A stretch of DNA of 64,000 nucleotides from Burkholderia seminalis DSM 23518 (GCF_902832885.1 NZ_CADFDK010000004.1:566659-630658); one strand, 5' to 3'. Numbered from the stretch's first letter, positions 24,884 to 33,854 are shown. Numbers and translations are program-made. Notes: generated from the letters alone by a model not told the origin.

Positions 24884-25204
24884 ATGAACGACGATCTGAA
24901 GAACCAGATGGCCGAAAGGCTGCAGGACGCGCTGGAGCGCGTGGTCGACGAGCGCTCGCTGATCCACTTCCTCCGCGTGCTCGGCCATGACTGGCACAAG
25001 GAGCGGCAGCTCGAGGCCGACATGCCGCCGTCACCGTACGCGCATGCCGCGCTCGGCTGGGAAAACCGCTCGATCGGCGAGTACCTGGAGGCGATGGTCG
25101 ACTGGGCCGAGGCGTCGGAGGAAGGGCTGCGGTTCTACGACGTGCCCGAGAACCCGTGGCGCCGTCTCGCGGACATCCTGTTCGCCGGAAAAAGCTACGA
25201 ATAG
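24884..25204 (+). CDS. Hypothetical protein, DUF7660-like
   Basis: 106 residues, acidic and Trp-rich, with the pattern DERSLIHFLRVLGHDWHKER, then NRSIGEYLEAMVDWAEASEE and NPWRRLADILFAGKSYE. This resembles small DUF7660 proteins often found as single genes, sometimes next to toxin-immunity loci. ATG 24884 is followed by a clean frame. It lies 60 bp after the LysR gene. No catalytic motif seen; role unknown. Confidence 0.72.
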   Translation: MNDDLKNQMAERLQDALERVVDERSLIHFLRVLGHDWHKERQLEADMPPSPYAHAALGWENRSIGEYLEAMVDWAEASEEGLRFYDVPENPWRRLADILFAGKSYE

Positions 25205-25235
25205 CGCGGCCCGCGCGATTCACGCCAGCCGCCGT

Positions 25236-26138
25236 CTACTCGGCGGTTTCGCCATCGACATAAGCACGCAACCCGTTGGCGAGCGCGTCGAACACGGCAC
25301 GGCAGCGCGGGCTCGTCCGCAGGTCCTCGTGCATCACGACCCAGGTTTCCAGCCGCATCGCGAGTGCGTCCGGCAGCACGCGCACGATCCGGGCGTCGCG
25401 TTTCGCGAGCGCCGACTGGCAGAAGCCGATTCCGTAGCCGGCGCGGATCATCGCGAGTTGCGCGAGGTTGCTGTCGGTGCGCAGCGCGAACGCGTCGCGT
25501 TTCCATGACGGCATCCCGCGCCCCGCCGAACGGATGAACGGCGTGACCGTATCGAAGCCGATCAGCGCATGATGCGCGAGTGCATCGATCGTCGCGGGTG
25601 TCCCGTTGTGCGCGAGGTAGTCGTCGCGGGCATACAGCCCGACCTCGATTTCGCCGATGCGCCGCGCGACGAGCGCCTCCTGCGCGGGCGGCGCCATCCG
25701 CACCGCGATGTCGGCCTCGCGCTTCAGCACGTCCTGGATGCGGTCGGTCGGCACCAGTTCGATCACGAGCCCCGGATGCTCGCGCCGCAACCGCGCGAGC
25801 ATCGGCGGCAGCACCTCGACGGCGATCACGTCGCTGGCCGAGATCCGCACGATGCCGCGCACGCCCGCGCCGTGGCTCGCGGCCGCGCGCTCGAACGCGG
25901 CCGCCGCGCTGCGCAGCGCTTCGGCGTGGCCGCGCAGCGCAAGCGCCGCCTCGGTCGGCAGCAGGCCCGACGGCGAGCGCGTGAACAGCGTCTGGCCGAA
26001 CGCGGCTTCGAGCGCCGCGACGTGGCGGCCGGCCGTCGGCTGCGTGATGCCGAGCGCGCGCGCCGCGCCGGAAAGCGAGCCCTCCGTCAGCACGGCGAGA
26101 AAGGTCCGGTAGCGTTCCCAGTTCAGATCGATGGTCAT
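25236..26138 (-). CDS. LysR-family regulator
   Basis: 300 residues. Helix-turn-helix at the N-terminus (YRTFLAVLTEGSLSGAARAL, GITQPTAGRHVAALE), then an effector domain (RGIVRISASDVIAVEVLPPM, EADIAVRMAPP, VARRIGEIEVGLYA). Divergent from the NAD-binding epimerase-like gene at 26237, its probable target. The start codon overlaps a small palindrome (26137-26150). Confidence 0.92.
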   Translation of the reverse strand: MTIDLNWERYRTFLAVLTEGSLSGAARALGITQPTAGRHVAALEAAFGQTLFTRSPSGLLPTEAALALRGHAEALRSAAAAFERAAASHGAGVRGIVRISASDVIAVEVLPPMLARLRREHPGLVIELVPTDRIQDVLKREADIAVRMAPPAQEALVARRIGEIEVGLYARDDYLAHNGTPATIDALAHHALIGFDTVTPFIRSAGRGMPSWKRDAFALRTDSNLAQLAMIRAGYGIGFCQSALAKRDARIVRVLPDALAMRLETWVVMHEDLRTSPRCRAVFDALANGLRAYVDGETAE

Positions 26139-26150
26139 ACATAAATGTAT
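26137..26150. promoter_or_regulatory. Palindrome at the LysR start
   Basis: ATACAT-AA-ATGTAT, perfect arms, overlapping the first codon of the LysR gene and facing the divergent gene; a compact candidate site for autoregulation. Confidence 0.4.
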
Positions 26151-26236
26151 AGTCGATCTTCGAGGTTAGGCAATTTATTGTTAGTCGCCGGCACGCCAGA
26201 ATGCGTCTCACGATGGTTCATTCAAGGAGAGCGGCG

Positions 26237-27217
26237 ATGACGACGGATACAGGCATGGCGCACCGGCAGGTACTGGTGCTCGGTGCGAGCGGCGGGATTG
26301 GCGGGGAAGTCGCGCGGCAGTTGCGCGATGCAGGCTGGCAGGTGCGTGCGCTCAAGCGCGGGCTCGATGCCGAGGTCGTGGAGCGCGACGGCATCGTGTG
26401 GATGCGCGGCGATGCGCTGGATCGCGACGCGGTGGTCCGTGCCGCAGGCGGCTGCAGCGTGATCGTGCATGCGGTGAATCCGCCCGGATACCGGAACTGG
26501 CCGACCCAGGTGCTGCCGATGATCGACAACACGATCGCGGCGGCGACGGGGGCGCAGGCGACCATCGTGCTGCCCGGGACCGTCTACAACTATGGCGCGG
26601 ATGCGTTCCCGCTGCTGCGGGAGGATGCCCCGCAGCATCCGGCGACCCGCAAGGGCGCGATCCGCGTCGAGATGGAGCGGCGGCTGCAGGACGCGACCGC
26701 GCGGGGCGTGCGCACGATCATCGTGCGGGCGGGCGATTTCTTCGGGGCGAGCGCCCGCAACAACTGGTTCTCGCAGGGGCTGATCAAGCCCGGACGGCCC
26801 GTCGCGACCGTCAATGTACCGGGGCGGCCGGGCGTCGGCCATCAGTGGTCGTACCTGCCGGACGCCGCCCGCGCGATGGTCGAACTGATCGAACGGCGCG
26901 ATGCGCTGGAGCCGTTCGCGCGTTTTCATCTGGGCGGGCACTGGGATGCGGACGGCACGCAGATGGCGCAGGCCGTGCAGCGCGTCGCGCAACGGCACGG
27001 GGCGCGCCCGGTGGTGCGGCGCTTTCCGTGGTGGCTCGTGTGGGCGGCGGCGCCGTTCGTCACGACGCTGCGCGAGATGCTGGAGATGCGTTACCTGTGG
27101 CGCGAGCCGCTGCGGATGGACAACGCACGCGTCACCGCGGTGCTCGGCCGCGAGCCGGTGACGCCGCTCGATACGGCGGTGGAGGCGACGCTGGCGGGGC
27201 TGGGGTGTCTCAAGTGA
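26237..27217 (+). CDS. NAD-dependent epimerase/dehydratase-like protein
   Basis: 326 residues of the extended SDR type. VLVLGASGGIGGEVARQL is the dinucleotide site, VIVHAVNPPGYRNW lines the active site, LPGTVYNYG carries the catalytic Tyr region, and VRAGDFFGASARNNWF and HQWSYLPDAARAMVELIERR follow as in nucleoside-diphosphate-sugar epimerase relatives. A strong AAGGAGA precedes ATG 26237. Divergent from a LysR gene. Probably a reductase of unknown substrate. Confidence 0.88.
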   Translation: MTTDTGMAHRQVLVLGASGGIGGEVARQLRDAGWQVRALKRGLDAEVVERDGIVWMRGDALDRDAVVRAAGGCSVIVHAVNPPGYRNWPTQVLPMIDNTIAAATGAQATIVLPGTVYNYGADAFPLLREDAPQHPATRKGAIRVEMERRLQDATARGVRTIIVRAGDFFGASARNNWFSQGLIKPGRPVATVNVPGRPGVGHQWSYLPDAARAMVELIERRDALEPFARFHLGGHWDADGTQMAQAVQRVAQRHGARPVVRRFPWWLVWAAAPFVTTLREMLEMRYLWREPLRMDNARVTAVLGREPVTPLDTAVEATLAGLGCLK

Positions 27218-27364
27218 GCCTGGGCCCTTGCGACGGGCTTCGCCCGGGCACGGGAAAGCGCCGTCGCGCATTGAAGCACCCGCGGGACAACAATTCTCCA
27301 CATACCCGCGCACGTCCGATGCGCATCATGTCGGTGATACCGATCATGCGAAAACGGGGGCGCG

Positions 27365-27508
27365 ATGTGGCAATTCGGATGGAAAGCGTCGGTTGCGGGA
27401 GCAATCGTGTTCACATTGAGCGGGTGTACCAACCTGGCAGGTGTGCTGTACTGCGACAACTCGCAGTTCAACTTTCCGGACTACCGCTGCTTTGAATCGT
27501 ACAGGTAG
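27365..27508 (+). CDS. Small lipoprotein (47 residues)
   Basis: ATG 27365 opens MWQFGWKASVAGAIVFTLSG followed by Cys. This is a signal peptide with lipobox LSGC (lipidated Cys at residue 21). Only 26 residues follow, with two more Cys (LYCDNS, YRCFES). Weak ribosome-binding site (CGGGGGCG). Two spaced Cys residues in the mature part could form a disulfide. No family recognised; the lipobox and coding-like composition support it as a real gene. Confidence 0.5.
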   Translation: MWQFGWKASVAGAIVFTLSGCTNLAGVLYCDNSQFNFPDYRCFESYR

Positions 27509-27565
27509 GAACGGGCGCGCCGGCCGAACGCCGCCGCGCGCGTCCCGTGCGGTTTTCCGCTGCCG

Positions 27566-28279
27566 TTACGCCACGACCGGCAACACCTCGACCGCATACC
27601 GGTGCCGCAGGCTGCGCCCGAGCACCGGATCGTGCAGTTCCATCTCGAACGCATCGCCGTCGCCCATCGCCGCGATCGCGCCATGCACGGCGACCGTCCC
27701 GCCATACATCGCGCAGCGCGCGGGCATCGTGCGGCGGTCGTCGAAACGCCGCCACAGCACGTCCGGCGCGAGCAGGCCGCTCACCGCGCCGTGCTGGTAC
27801 GCGACCCGTTCGCCATCGCGCGCAATCAGCCACGCACGCATCTCGATCGCGTCCCAGTGACCGGCGACGTCCGCATACCGCCATGCATCGCGGCCGAGCG
27901 GTTTCGCGCATACCTGCTTCGACACCGCGACGCCGTACGCCTCGACCTCGCGATCCGTGTGATCGGACCCGACCGTCACCAGCGTGCCGGCCGGGCTGTC
28001 GACGAGCACGCACTCGATCTCGCCGCCCGAGCGTGTACCGAGCACGCCGATCGACGGCGCCTGCGTGAGCAGCGCGGACGATACGCGATAGAAGCACGGC
28101 GTGGTCGACGGCGGCGCGACGCCGAGCGCTGCGAGTTCGTCGATATGCGCCTGGATCGCGGCCGGGTCGCGGCCGGCCCAGCCGGCAATCACGACGCGCT
28201 CGATGTCGACGTCGACGGCGGCCGGTGCATCTTGCAGGGAAATCACGTTGAACGACAGGGCTTGCATGCGGATATCCAT
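27566..28279 (-). CDS. DUF2848 family protein
   Basis: 237 residues. The fold resembles fumarylacetoacetate-hydrolase relatives: RVVIAGWAGRDPAAIQAHID, VLVDSPAGTLVTVGSDHTDR (acidic/His site), SKQVCAKPLGRDAWRYADVA and DAFEMELHDPVLGRSL. The SDHTDRE stretch is the family hallmark. Last gene of a probable minus-strand operon with the EthD-like protein and the MHS transporter (gap of 34 bp), so it probably acts on the imported organic acid. Reaction unknown. Confidence 0.82.
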   Translation of the reverse strand: MDIRMQALSFNVISLQDAPAAVDVDIERVVIAGWAGRDPAAIQAHIDELAALGVAPPSTTPCFYRVSSALLTQAPSIGVLGTRSGGEIECVLVDSPAGTLVTVGSDHTDREVEAYGVAVSKQVCAKPLGRDAWRYADVAGHWDAIEMRAWLIARDGERVAYQHGAVSGLLAPDVLWRRFDDRRTMPARCAMYGGTVAVHGAIAAMGDGDAFEMELHDPVLGRSLRHRYAVEVLPVVA

Positions 28280-28313
28280 TTGAAGTGCGAAGCAATGAAT
28301 CGGCTGGCGGCGC

Positions 28314-29621
28314 TCAATCCTCGAGAGCCCGGTGTGCGGTCTCGCGCGCGGCGAGCAGCGCGATCGACGTGACGACGAGCGCGGCGGTGACGTACAGCGA
28401 CACGGCCGTCGTCGTGCCCGTCTGCCGGAACAGCGTGGCGATCACGAGCGGCGCGAAGCCGCCGCCGACGATGCCCGCGAGCGTGTAGGCGAGCGACGAG
28501 CCCGCATAGCGCACGCGGGTGGGGAACTGTTCGGTCACGAACGCGCCCTGCGGGCCATACATCACCGCATGGATCACGAGACCGACCGCAACCGCCGCGA
28601 CGATCGCGCCGGGGCGCGCCGAATCGAGCATCGCGAAGAACACGAACGCCCACACGATGCCGGCCAGCGCGCCGGCGAGATACACGGGCCGGCGGCCGAA
28701 GCGGTCCGACAGCGCGCCGAAGAACGGCACCGCGAGTGCGTTGCATGCGGTGCCGATCATCACGGCCGTCAGCGCGACGGGGCGCGACAGGTGCAGCACG
28801 GTCGTCACATAGGTCAGCGTGAACACGACGATCAGCGCATACAGCACGTCCGAGCCGATCCGCGAGCCGCCCGCGATCAGCAGACGCTTCCAGTGATACT
28901 TCAGCACGTCGGCGACGGGGACGTCGGCGGTCGCGTGCGATTCGGCGAGTTGCTCGAACTGCGGCGTTTCGTCGACGCCGCGCCGCAGCCAGAAACCGAA
29001 CACGACGAGCAGCGCGCTGGCCGCGAACGGCACGCGCCAGCCCCACGACAGGAAGGCGTCGGACGTGGTCGACAGCGTCACGAGCGCGATGCAGCCGGTG
29101 CCGAGCAGCGTGCCGAACGACGGGCCGATCTGCGTCCACGACGCGGACAGCCCGCGCCGCTTCTGGTCGCCATGCTCGACCGACAGCAGCACCGCGCCGG
29201 CCCATTCGCCGCCGAGCGCGACGCCCTGCACGAAACGCAGCGCGACGAGCAGGACCGGGCTCAGGATACCGGCCTGCGCGTAGGTCGGCAGCGCACCCAT
29301 CAGCGCGGTCGTCACGCCCATCAGCACGAGCGTGAGCATCAGCACCGCGCGGCGGCCGATGCGGTCGCCGAGGTTGCCGAACACGAAACCGCCGAGCGGG
29401 CGCGACACGTAGCCGACCGCATAGGTCGAGAACGCGAGGATCGTGCCGGCCAGCGGATCGACCGACGGGAAGAACAGGTGATTGAAAACGAGCGCGGCGA
29501 GCGTGTTGTAGATCGTGAAGTCGTACCACTCGAGCGACGTACCGATCATGCTCGCGGTCGCGAGTCGGCGGGTGCGGACGCGGCGGGGCGCGTGGGCGGC
29601 GGGCTGGGCGAGAGTGCTCAT
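28314..29621 (-). CDS. MHS-family MFS transporter
   Basis: 435 residues, twelve helices. SLEWYDFTIYNTLAALVFNH and RPLGGFVFGNLGDRIGRRAV are classic metabolite:proton symporter motifs (KgtP, ProP, ShiA); FVQGVALGGEWAGAVLLSVE completes the signature. Such proteins import carboxylates or aromatic acids. Middle gene of the operon 30394-27566, downstream of a LysR gene. Substrate unknown. Confidence 0.92.
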   Translation of the reverse strand: MSTLAQPAAHAPRRVRTRRLATASMIGTSLEWYDFTIYNTLAALVFNHLFFPSVDPLAGTILAFSTYAVGYVSRPLGGFVFGNLGDRIGRRAVLMLTLVLMGVTTALMGALPTYAQAGILSPVLLVALRFVQGVALGGEWAGAVLLSVEHGDQKRRGLSASWTQIGPSFGTLLGTGCIALVTLSTTSDAFLSWGWRVPFAASALLVVFGFWLRRGVDETPQFEQLAESHATADVPVADVLKYHWKRLLIAGGSRIGSDVLYALIVVFTLTYVTTVLHLSRPVALTAVMIGTACNALAVPFFGALSDRFGRRPVYLAGALAGIVWAFVFFAMLDSARPGAIVAAVAVGLVIHAVMYGPQGAFVTEQFPTRVRYAGSSLAYTLAGIVGGGFAPLVIATLFRQTGTTTAVSLYVTAALVVTSIALLAARETAHRALED

Positions 29622-29704
29622 GGTATCGGGCGGGTCGTGACGGATGACGGGAGAGGGACCGGCGTGCGGACCGCGTGCGGTGCGGCGAGCGCCGGTGTCG
29701 GCGT

Positions 29705-30394
29705 TCAGGCAGGCAATGCGGCCGCGGCGGCCGGTTCGGCTTCGGCGTCACGGTGCGCAACCCGCGGCGGCGCGGCGGCGCGCCACAGCAGGTCGAACGT
29801 GCGGACGTCGTCGTGCCCGGCGAGCGCGGCGGCCACGCGGCGCGTGATGGCTGCGTCGCTGCCTTCGACCAGTACGAGTGCATCGGCGGCCGGGCGGGCG
29901 GCCGCATCCGCGCCGATCGGCGCGGACAGGTCGGGCGCGGTGCGGAAGAGTCGTGCGGCGTGGATGCCCGGTTCGTGCAGCGCGTCGTCGAAGCGCGCGC
30001 GCAGTGGCGGCACGTCGATGTGCTGCGGCGGCAGCATGAACAGCGCGAGATGCGCGCCTTCGCCGTCGCCGGCCTCGATCGTCAGCTCGCCGACGCGCCG
30101 CTGCGTGCCCGTCATGCGTTCGAAGTTCGCGAGCGACCAGGCGGTCTGCTGCGTGAACGCGCGGCGGTACGCGTCGCCGCGGAACACGTCGAGCGCCTCC
30201 GTCACGTACAGCGCGAGGTACTTGCGCGGGCCGCCGTCGGTCGCGCGAAAGCGCCGTGCATGCGTGAAGCCGGGAATCGCGACACGTTCCTGCATGTGCT
30301 CGCGGTCGTACCACGCGTTGAAGTCGGCTTCGTGCGCGGGGTCGACATCCGTCCAGACGCAAAGCTGGCCGTGCGGGAGGGAAAGGCGGGTCAT
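29705..30394 (-). CDS. EthD/dimeric alpha-beta barrel-like protein
   Basis: 229 residues from ATG 30394. Two ferredoxin-like halves: the first contains DPAHEADFNAWYDREHMQER followed by VAIPGFTHARRF (the typical WYDxEHxxE motif) and the second ALFMLPPQHIDVPPLRARFD. These features match small dimeric barrel proteins that assist degradation of organic compounds. First gene of the LysR-linked operon. Precise reaction unknown. Confidence 0.72.
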   Translation of the reverse strand: MTRLSLPHGQLCVWTDVDPAHEADFNAWYDREHMQERVAIPGFTHARRFRATDGGPRKYLALYVTEALDVFRGDAYRRAFTQQTAWSLANFERMTGTQRRVGELTIEAGDGEGAHLALFMLPPQHIDVPPLRARFDDALHEPGIHAARLFRTAPDLSAPIGADAAARPAADALVLVEGSDAAITRRVAAALAGHDDVRTFDLLWRAAAPPRVAHRDAEAEPAAAAALPA

Positions 30395-30462
30395 CGCGGG
30401 GTTCCTCGTGACGGGGGTGTCAGGAACCGCAGTGTCCCGAAGACGGGCCGCGCCCGTCCAAC

Positions 30463-30495
30463 AAGAAAACAAATTCGCGGTGAACAGGTTTTCTT
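30463..30495. promoter_or_regulatory. Inverted repeat at the operon promoter
   Basis: AAGAAAAC-17-GTTTTCTT has perfect 8-base arms and lies in the 100-bp gap between the LysR gene and the EthD-like operon on the same strand. It could be the LysR operator, or the end structure of the LysR transcript. Confidence 0.5.
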
Positions 30496-31537
30496 ATGAG
30501 CGGCGCGGGCGGCGTGTCGCGGCGGGGGACGCCGGTGCGGCTCGCGTCGTGCGTTTCGTTTTTGTCGGCGTTGCTGTTGTCGTCCGGGTTGCCTTGCGTG
30601 CCGCCGCCGTGTCGATGCGATCGGGCGCGGCCGGGGCGGCAGGCTTTGCGAAGCTCGTAGCCGGGGCCGTTGCACGTGCGACTTCGCTCGCGAGTTCGGC
30701 GATGCGCGCGGCCACCGGCAGCCCCTGGCTGCGGTACGTCGCGACGAGCGGCAGCGCGGGGAATTCCGGTTCGACGTCGAGCAGTTCGAGCGCGCCTTCC
30801 TGCAGCTCGCGCCCGATGATCGCGGGCGGCAGCGCGGCGACGCCGAAGCCGTCGGTGACGAGGCGGATCATCGCGGCGACCGACGTGATGCAGTTGATGC
30901 TGGCCGGCCGCTCGACGGCCGCGAACAGGCGCTCGATCGTCGCATGCGGACCCGAGTGGCGCGAGAAGCTGATGATCGGAAACCCGGCCAGGCGCGCGAC
31001 GTCGAGCGGCTGGCCGCCGAGCCCGAGGCGCGGGCTCGCGGCCCAGCGTACGGGGAACTCGCACAGCGGCAGGTTCGTGAAGTCGGGGCCCGGCACCGGG
31101 TCGGTCTGAAGGATCAGGTCGACGCCGTCGGTGCTGAGCAGACGGGTCAGGTGCAGCGTCGTGTCGCTCGTGATCTCGACGTCGAGGCGCGGATAGCGCT
31201 CGCGCAGTTGCGCCATCAGCGCCGGGAACCAGCTGTGCACGATCGATTCGATCACGCCGATCCGGATCAGGCCCGCGTCGCTCGCCGCATCGATGTCACG
31301 GCGCATTTCGCCGTCGAGCCGCACGATCCGCTCCGCATAGGCCAGCATGCGCCGCCCCGCGGGCGTGAGCGTGGCCGAGCGCGTGTTGCGGTCGAACAGG
31401 CGCACGTCGAACGCCTCCTCGAGCGATGCGATGCGGCTCGACACGGCGGCCTGCGTCGTGTGCAGCTTTTCGGCCGTGAGCCGGAAATTTTCCAGCTTCG
31501 CGAGCCAGACGAAGGTTTCAAGAAACCGGATGTTCAT
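30494..31537 (-). CDS. LysR-family regulator with basic C-terminal tail
   Basis: 347 residues; typical LysR proteins have about 300. N-terminal helix-turn-helix (NIRFLETFVWLAKLENFRLT, LHTTQAAVSSRIASLE), normal effector domain (IRIGVIESIVHSWFPALMAQ, VDLILQTDPVPG, GFGVAALPPAIIG). After about residue 292 comes a low-complexity tail of 50-odd residues rich in Ala, Thr, Lys and Arg, ending TRRPRRS. The tail resembles histone-like Burkholderia extensions and may add nonspecific DNA binding. Upstream of the EthD/MHS/DUF2848 operon, same strand. Confidence 0.9.
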   Translation of the reverse strand: MNIRFLETFVWLAKLENFRLTAEKLHTTQAAVSSRIASLEEAFDVRLFDRNTRSATLTPAGRRMLAYAERIVRLDGEMRRDIDAASDAGLIRIGVIESIVHSWFPALMAQLRERYPRLDVEITSDTTLHLTRLLSTDGVDLILQTDPVPGPDFTNLPLCEFPVRWAASPRLGLGGQPLDVARLAGFPIISFSRHSGPHATIERLFAAVERPASINCITSVAAMIRLVTDGFGVAALPPAIIGRELQEGALELLDVEPEFPALPLVATYRSQGLPVAARIAELASEVARATAPATSFAKPAAPAAPDRIDTAAARKATRTTTATPTKTKRTTRAAPASPAATRRPRRS

Positions 31538-31708
31538 CGATGTCCGAACGCAGAGGCCGGCCGGGAGCGGCGGCGGGATCGGTCGATGGTAGCGGATTTC
31601 CGGGGTGGTAAACGCGCGGGCGCCGCGTGTGTCGTCGCGGGTACGGGCGGCCGGCGGCCGACTCGCCGGCCGCCACCCGGCGTCACGCGGGCGGCGTGCC
31701 GGCTTGCA

Positions 31709-32500
31709 TCAAAGCCGGTCGAACGCGAGCGTCGGCACGTCGACGGCCATCGCGCCGCCGTCGGCGACGAGCGTCGCGCCGGTGACGAACGACGCATCCG
31801 GCGACGCGAGGAACGCGCAGATGGCCGCGATTTCGTCCGGATCGGCCGCCCGCCGCAGCGGCACGTCGGCGCTGACGCGGGCGTACGCGCCGTCGAGCGA
31901 ATCGCCGTGCGCGGCCATCAGCGGCTCCATTTCCGCGTCGGCCATCGGCGTGCGGACCCAGCCCGGGCAGACGGCGTTCGCGCGCACGCCTTGCGGGCCA
32001 TAGTCGCGCGCGAGCGAGCGCGCGAGCCCGAGCAGCGCATGCTTGCCGACCGTGTAGCCGCATACGCCGGGCCCGGCCGCGAGCGCCGCGATCGACGCGA
32101 CCAGCACGATGCTGCCGCGCTGCGCGATCAGGTCGGGGAGGCACGCGCGTGCACTGACGAATGCGGTGTCCAGGTTCGCGTGCATCGCGTCGCGCCACCG
32201 CGCATCGTCGGTTTCGTCCGCGCGGCCGACGCCGTGGCCGCCCGCGCATGCGACGAGCGCGTCGACGTGACCGAAGCGTTCGGCGATCCGCGGCAGGAAG
32301 CCGGCCCAGTCGGCCGTGCTCGCGGCGTCGCCCGCGAGCGCGAGACCGCCCGTTTCGGCGGCCAGCGCGTCGAGCGGCGCCTGACGGCGCCCGATCAGCA
32401 CGACGCGGTCGCCGCGGCTGGCGAAGCGGCGCGCGCACGCGGCGCCGATGCCGGTGCCCGCGCCGGTGATCGCGATCGTGCGGGAGGGCGGGTGCGTCAT
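31709..32500 (-). CDS. Short-chain dehydrogenase/reductase
   Basis: 263 residues. Motifs: IAITGAGTGIGAACA, ACAGGHG, VASIAALAAG (catalytic Ser), YTVGKHALLG (Tyr and Lys), PGWVRTPM and ATLVADGGAM. GGAGAACGAC precedes ATG 32500. The promoter carries the 23-bp site shared with the MoaF-like/SDR operon 24 kb away, so the two are probably co-regulated. Substrate unknown. Confidence 0.9.
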   Translation of the reverse strand: MTHPPSRTIAITGAGTGIGAACARRFASRGDRVVLIGRRQAPLDALAAETGGLALAGDAASTADWAGFLPRIAERFGHVDALVACAGGHGVGRADETDDARWRDAMHANLDTAFVSARACLPDLIAQRGSIVLVASIAALAAGPGVCGYTVGKHALLGLARSLARDYGPQGVRANAVCPGWVRTPMADAEMEPLMAAHGDSLDGAYARVSADVPLRRAADPDEIAAICAFLASPDASFVTGATLVADGGAMAVDVPTLAFDRL

Positions 32501-32901
32501 GTCGTTCTCCGGAAAGGTGTCGTGAGCGGCCACTTTAGGCGGTGCCGGCACGTGGCGGTATCCGCCGAAAGGATGAATGAAGGCCGTCCGGACGGCCGGT
32601 TCGGTCCTGCCCATTTTGCAAAGGCTGACGATGTCCTGCGCCGAATCGCTCTATCCTCCAAATTTTTGGGATAAGTCGCGAAAGCCCGGCAAAATAGCGC
32701 GGGCGTACGCGCGCATCGACGCGCGGCGCGTCGGCCGGCCGATTCCGTCGTGCGAGCGGCGCGGCGGGCCGGCAGGAACGGCGCGAGCGTGCATCCGCTG
32801 CGCGGGGATCGCGTCCGCCGCTGGATCGAGTCGTCGCGACGTATCGCCCGGTTGCGCGCTGGCGCGGCCGGACCATCGACAAGGACAGGGAGGGGCCGGC
32901 A
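32501..32901. other. Divergent intergenic region
   Basis: About 400 bp between the divergent SDR and zinc-peptidase genes. It contains the shared 23-bp site and an AT-rich patch at 32650-32675 (CTCCAAATTTTTGGGA, a near-palindrome) that may be a promoter. No gene is convincing. Confidence 0.55.
32555..32577 (-). promoter_or_regulatory. Shared 23-bp site, copy 2 (SDR promoter)
   Basis: On the minus strand TTCATCCTTTC-GGCGGATACCGC, 22 of 23 identical to the site at 7989-8011. It lies about 55 bp upstream of the SDR ATG, followed by CTAAAGTG, which also accompanies copy 1. Confidence 0.6.
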
Positions 32902-33783
32902 ATGAGGCTGGACGACGAAAGAGAAAGCATGAACGTCGAGGATCGCCGCGGCGCCGGCGGTTTCGGCGGCGGGCGCGGTGCGACGATCGGCATCGGCACG
33001 ATCGTGGTCGCGCTGGCCGCGTCGTATTTCTTCGGGATCGACCCGCGCGTGGTGCTCGAGGGCGCGTCGGCGCTGCAGGGCCGCCAGCAGCAGGCGCAAC
33101 CCGCGCCGGAGCAACGCCAGGGCGCGCCGGCCGCCGATCCGGGCGCGGTGTTCACGCGCAAGGTGCTCGCCAACATCGAGGACACGTGGACGGGCGTCTT
33201 CTCGACCCAGCTGCACGCGCAGTATCAGGCGCCGAAGCTCGTGATGTTCACGAACTCGACGCCGACCGCCTGCGGCACGGGCCAGACGGCGATGGGGCCG
33301 TTCTATTGCCCGGCCGACCGCAAGGTGTATATCGACCTCGGCTTCTACGACGAACTGCGCAAGCGTTTCGGCGCGGGCGGCGATTTCGCGCAGGCCTACG
33401 TGATCGCGCACGAAGTCGGCCATCACGTGCAGAACCTGCTCGGCATTTCCGACAAGGTCGATGCGGCGCGCCGCCGGTCGAGCCAGGCGCGCTCGAACGC
33501 GCTGTCGGTGCGGATGGAGCTGCAGGCCGACTGCTTCGCCGGCGTGTGGGCGAACAATGCGCAGCGCGCCAACCAGCGGCTGATGGAGCCCGGCGATTTC
33601 GAGCAGGGGCTGAAGGCGGCCGCCGCGATCGGCGACGATCGCCTGCAGCAGCAGGGGCAAGGCTACGTCGTGCCGGAAAGCTTCACGCACGGCACCAGCG
33701 AACAGCGCGTGTACTGGCTGCGGCGCGGGATGGAATCGGGCGAGGTGAGCGCCTGCGACACGTTCTCCGCGAACGCGCGCTGA
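32902..33783 (+). CDS. ypfJ: Neutral zinc metallopeptidase, YpfJ family
   Basis: 293 residues. A short cytoplasmic N-terminus (GGFGGGRG) and one membrane helix (IGIGTIVVALAASYFFGI) precede a periplasmic domain. The domain has the zinc motif HEVGHH (residues 170-175), CGTGQTAMGPFYCPADRKVY before it, and ELQADCFAGVWA after it, whose acidic residues supply the third zinc ligand. MGPFYCPADRKVYIDLGFYD is the family text. It starts with AGGGAGG a few bases upstream. Its peptidase substrate is unknown. Ends at a weak terminator-like repeat. Confidence 0.92.
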   Translation: MRLDDERESMNVEDRRGAGGFGGGRGATIGIGTIVVALAASYFFGIDPRVVLEGASALQGRQQQAQPAPEQRQGAPAADPGAVFTRKVLANIEDTWTGVFSTQLHAQYQAPKLVMFTNSTPTACGTGQTAMGPFYCPADRKVYIDLGFYDELRKRFGAGGDFAQAYVIAHEVGHHVQNLLGISDKVDAARRRSSQARSNALSVRMELQADCFAGVWANNAQRANQRLMEPGDFEQGLKAAAAIGDDRLQQQGQGYVVPESFTHGTSEQRVYWLRRGMESGEVSACDTFSANAR

Positions 33784-33811
33784 ATGATGGCGCGCGCATC
33801 GTCGCGCGCGT

Positions 33812-33854
33812 ATCGTCCCGGCCGGACCGGCCACCGTCGCCGGACCGGGACGAT
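33812..33854 (+). terminator. Inverted repeat after the zinc-peptidase gene
   Basis: ATCGTCCCGG pairs with CCGGGACGAT and is followed by only three T. A weak terminator; its right end abuts the regulatory motif at 33854. Confidence 0.4.
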
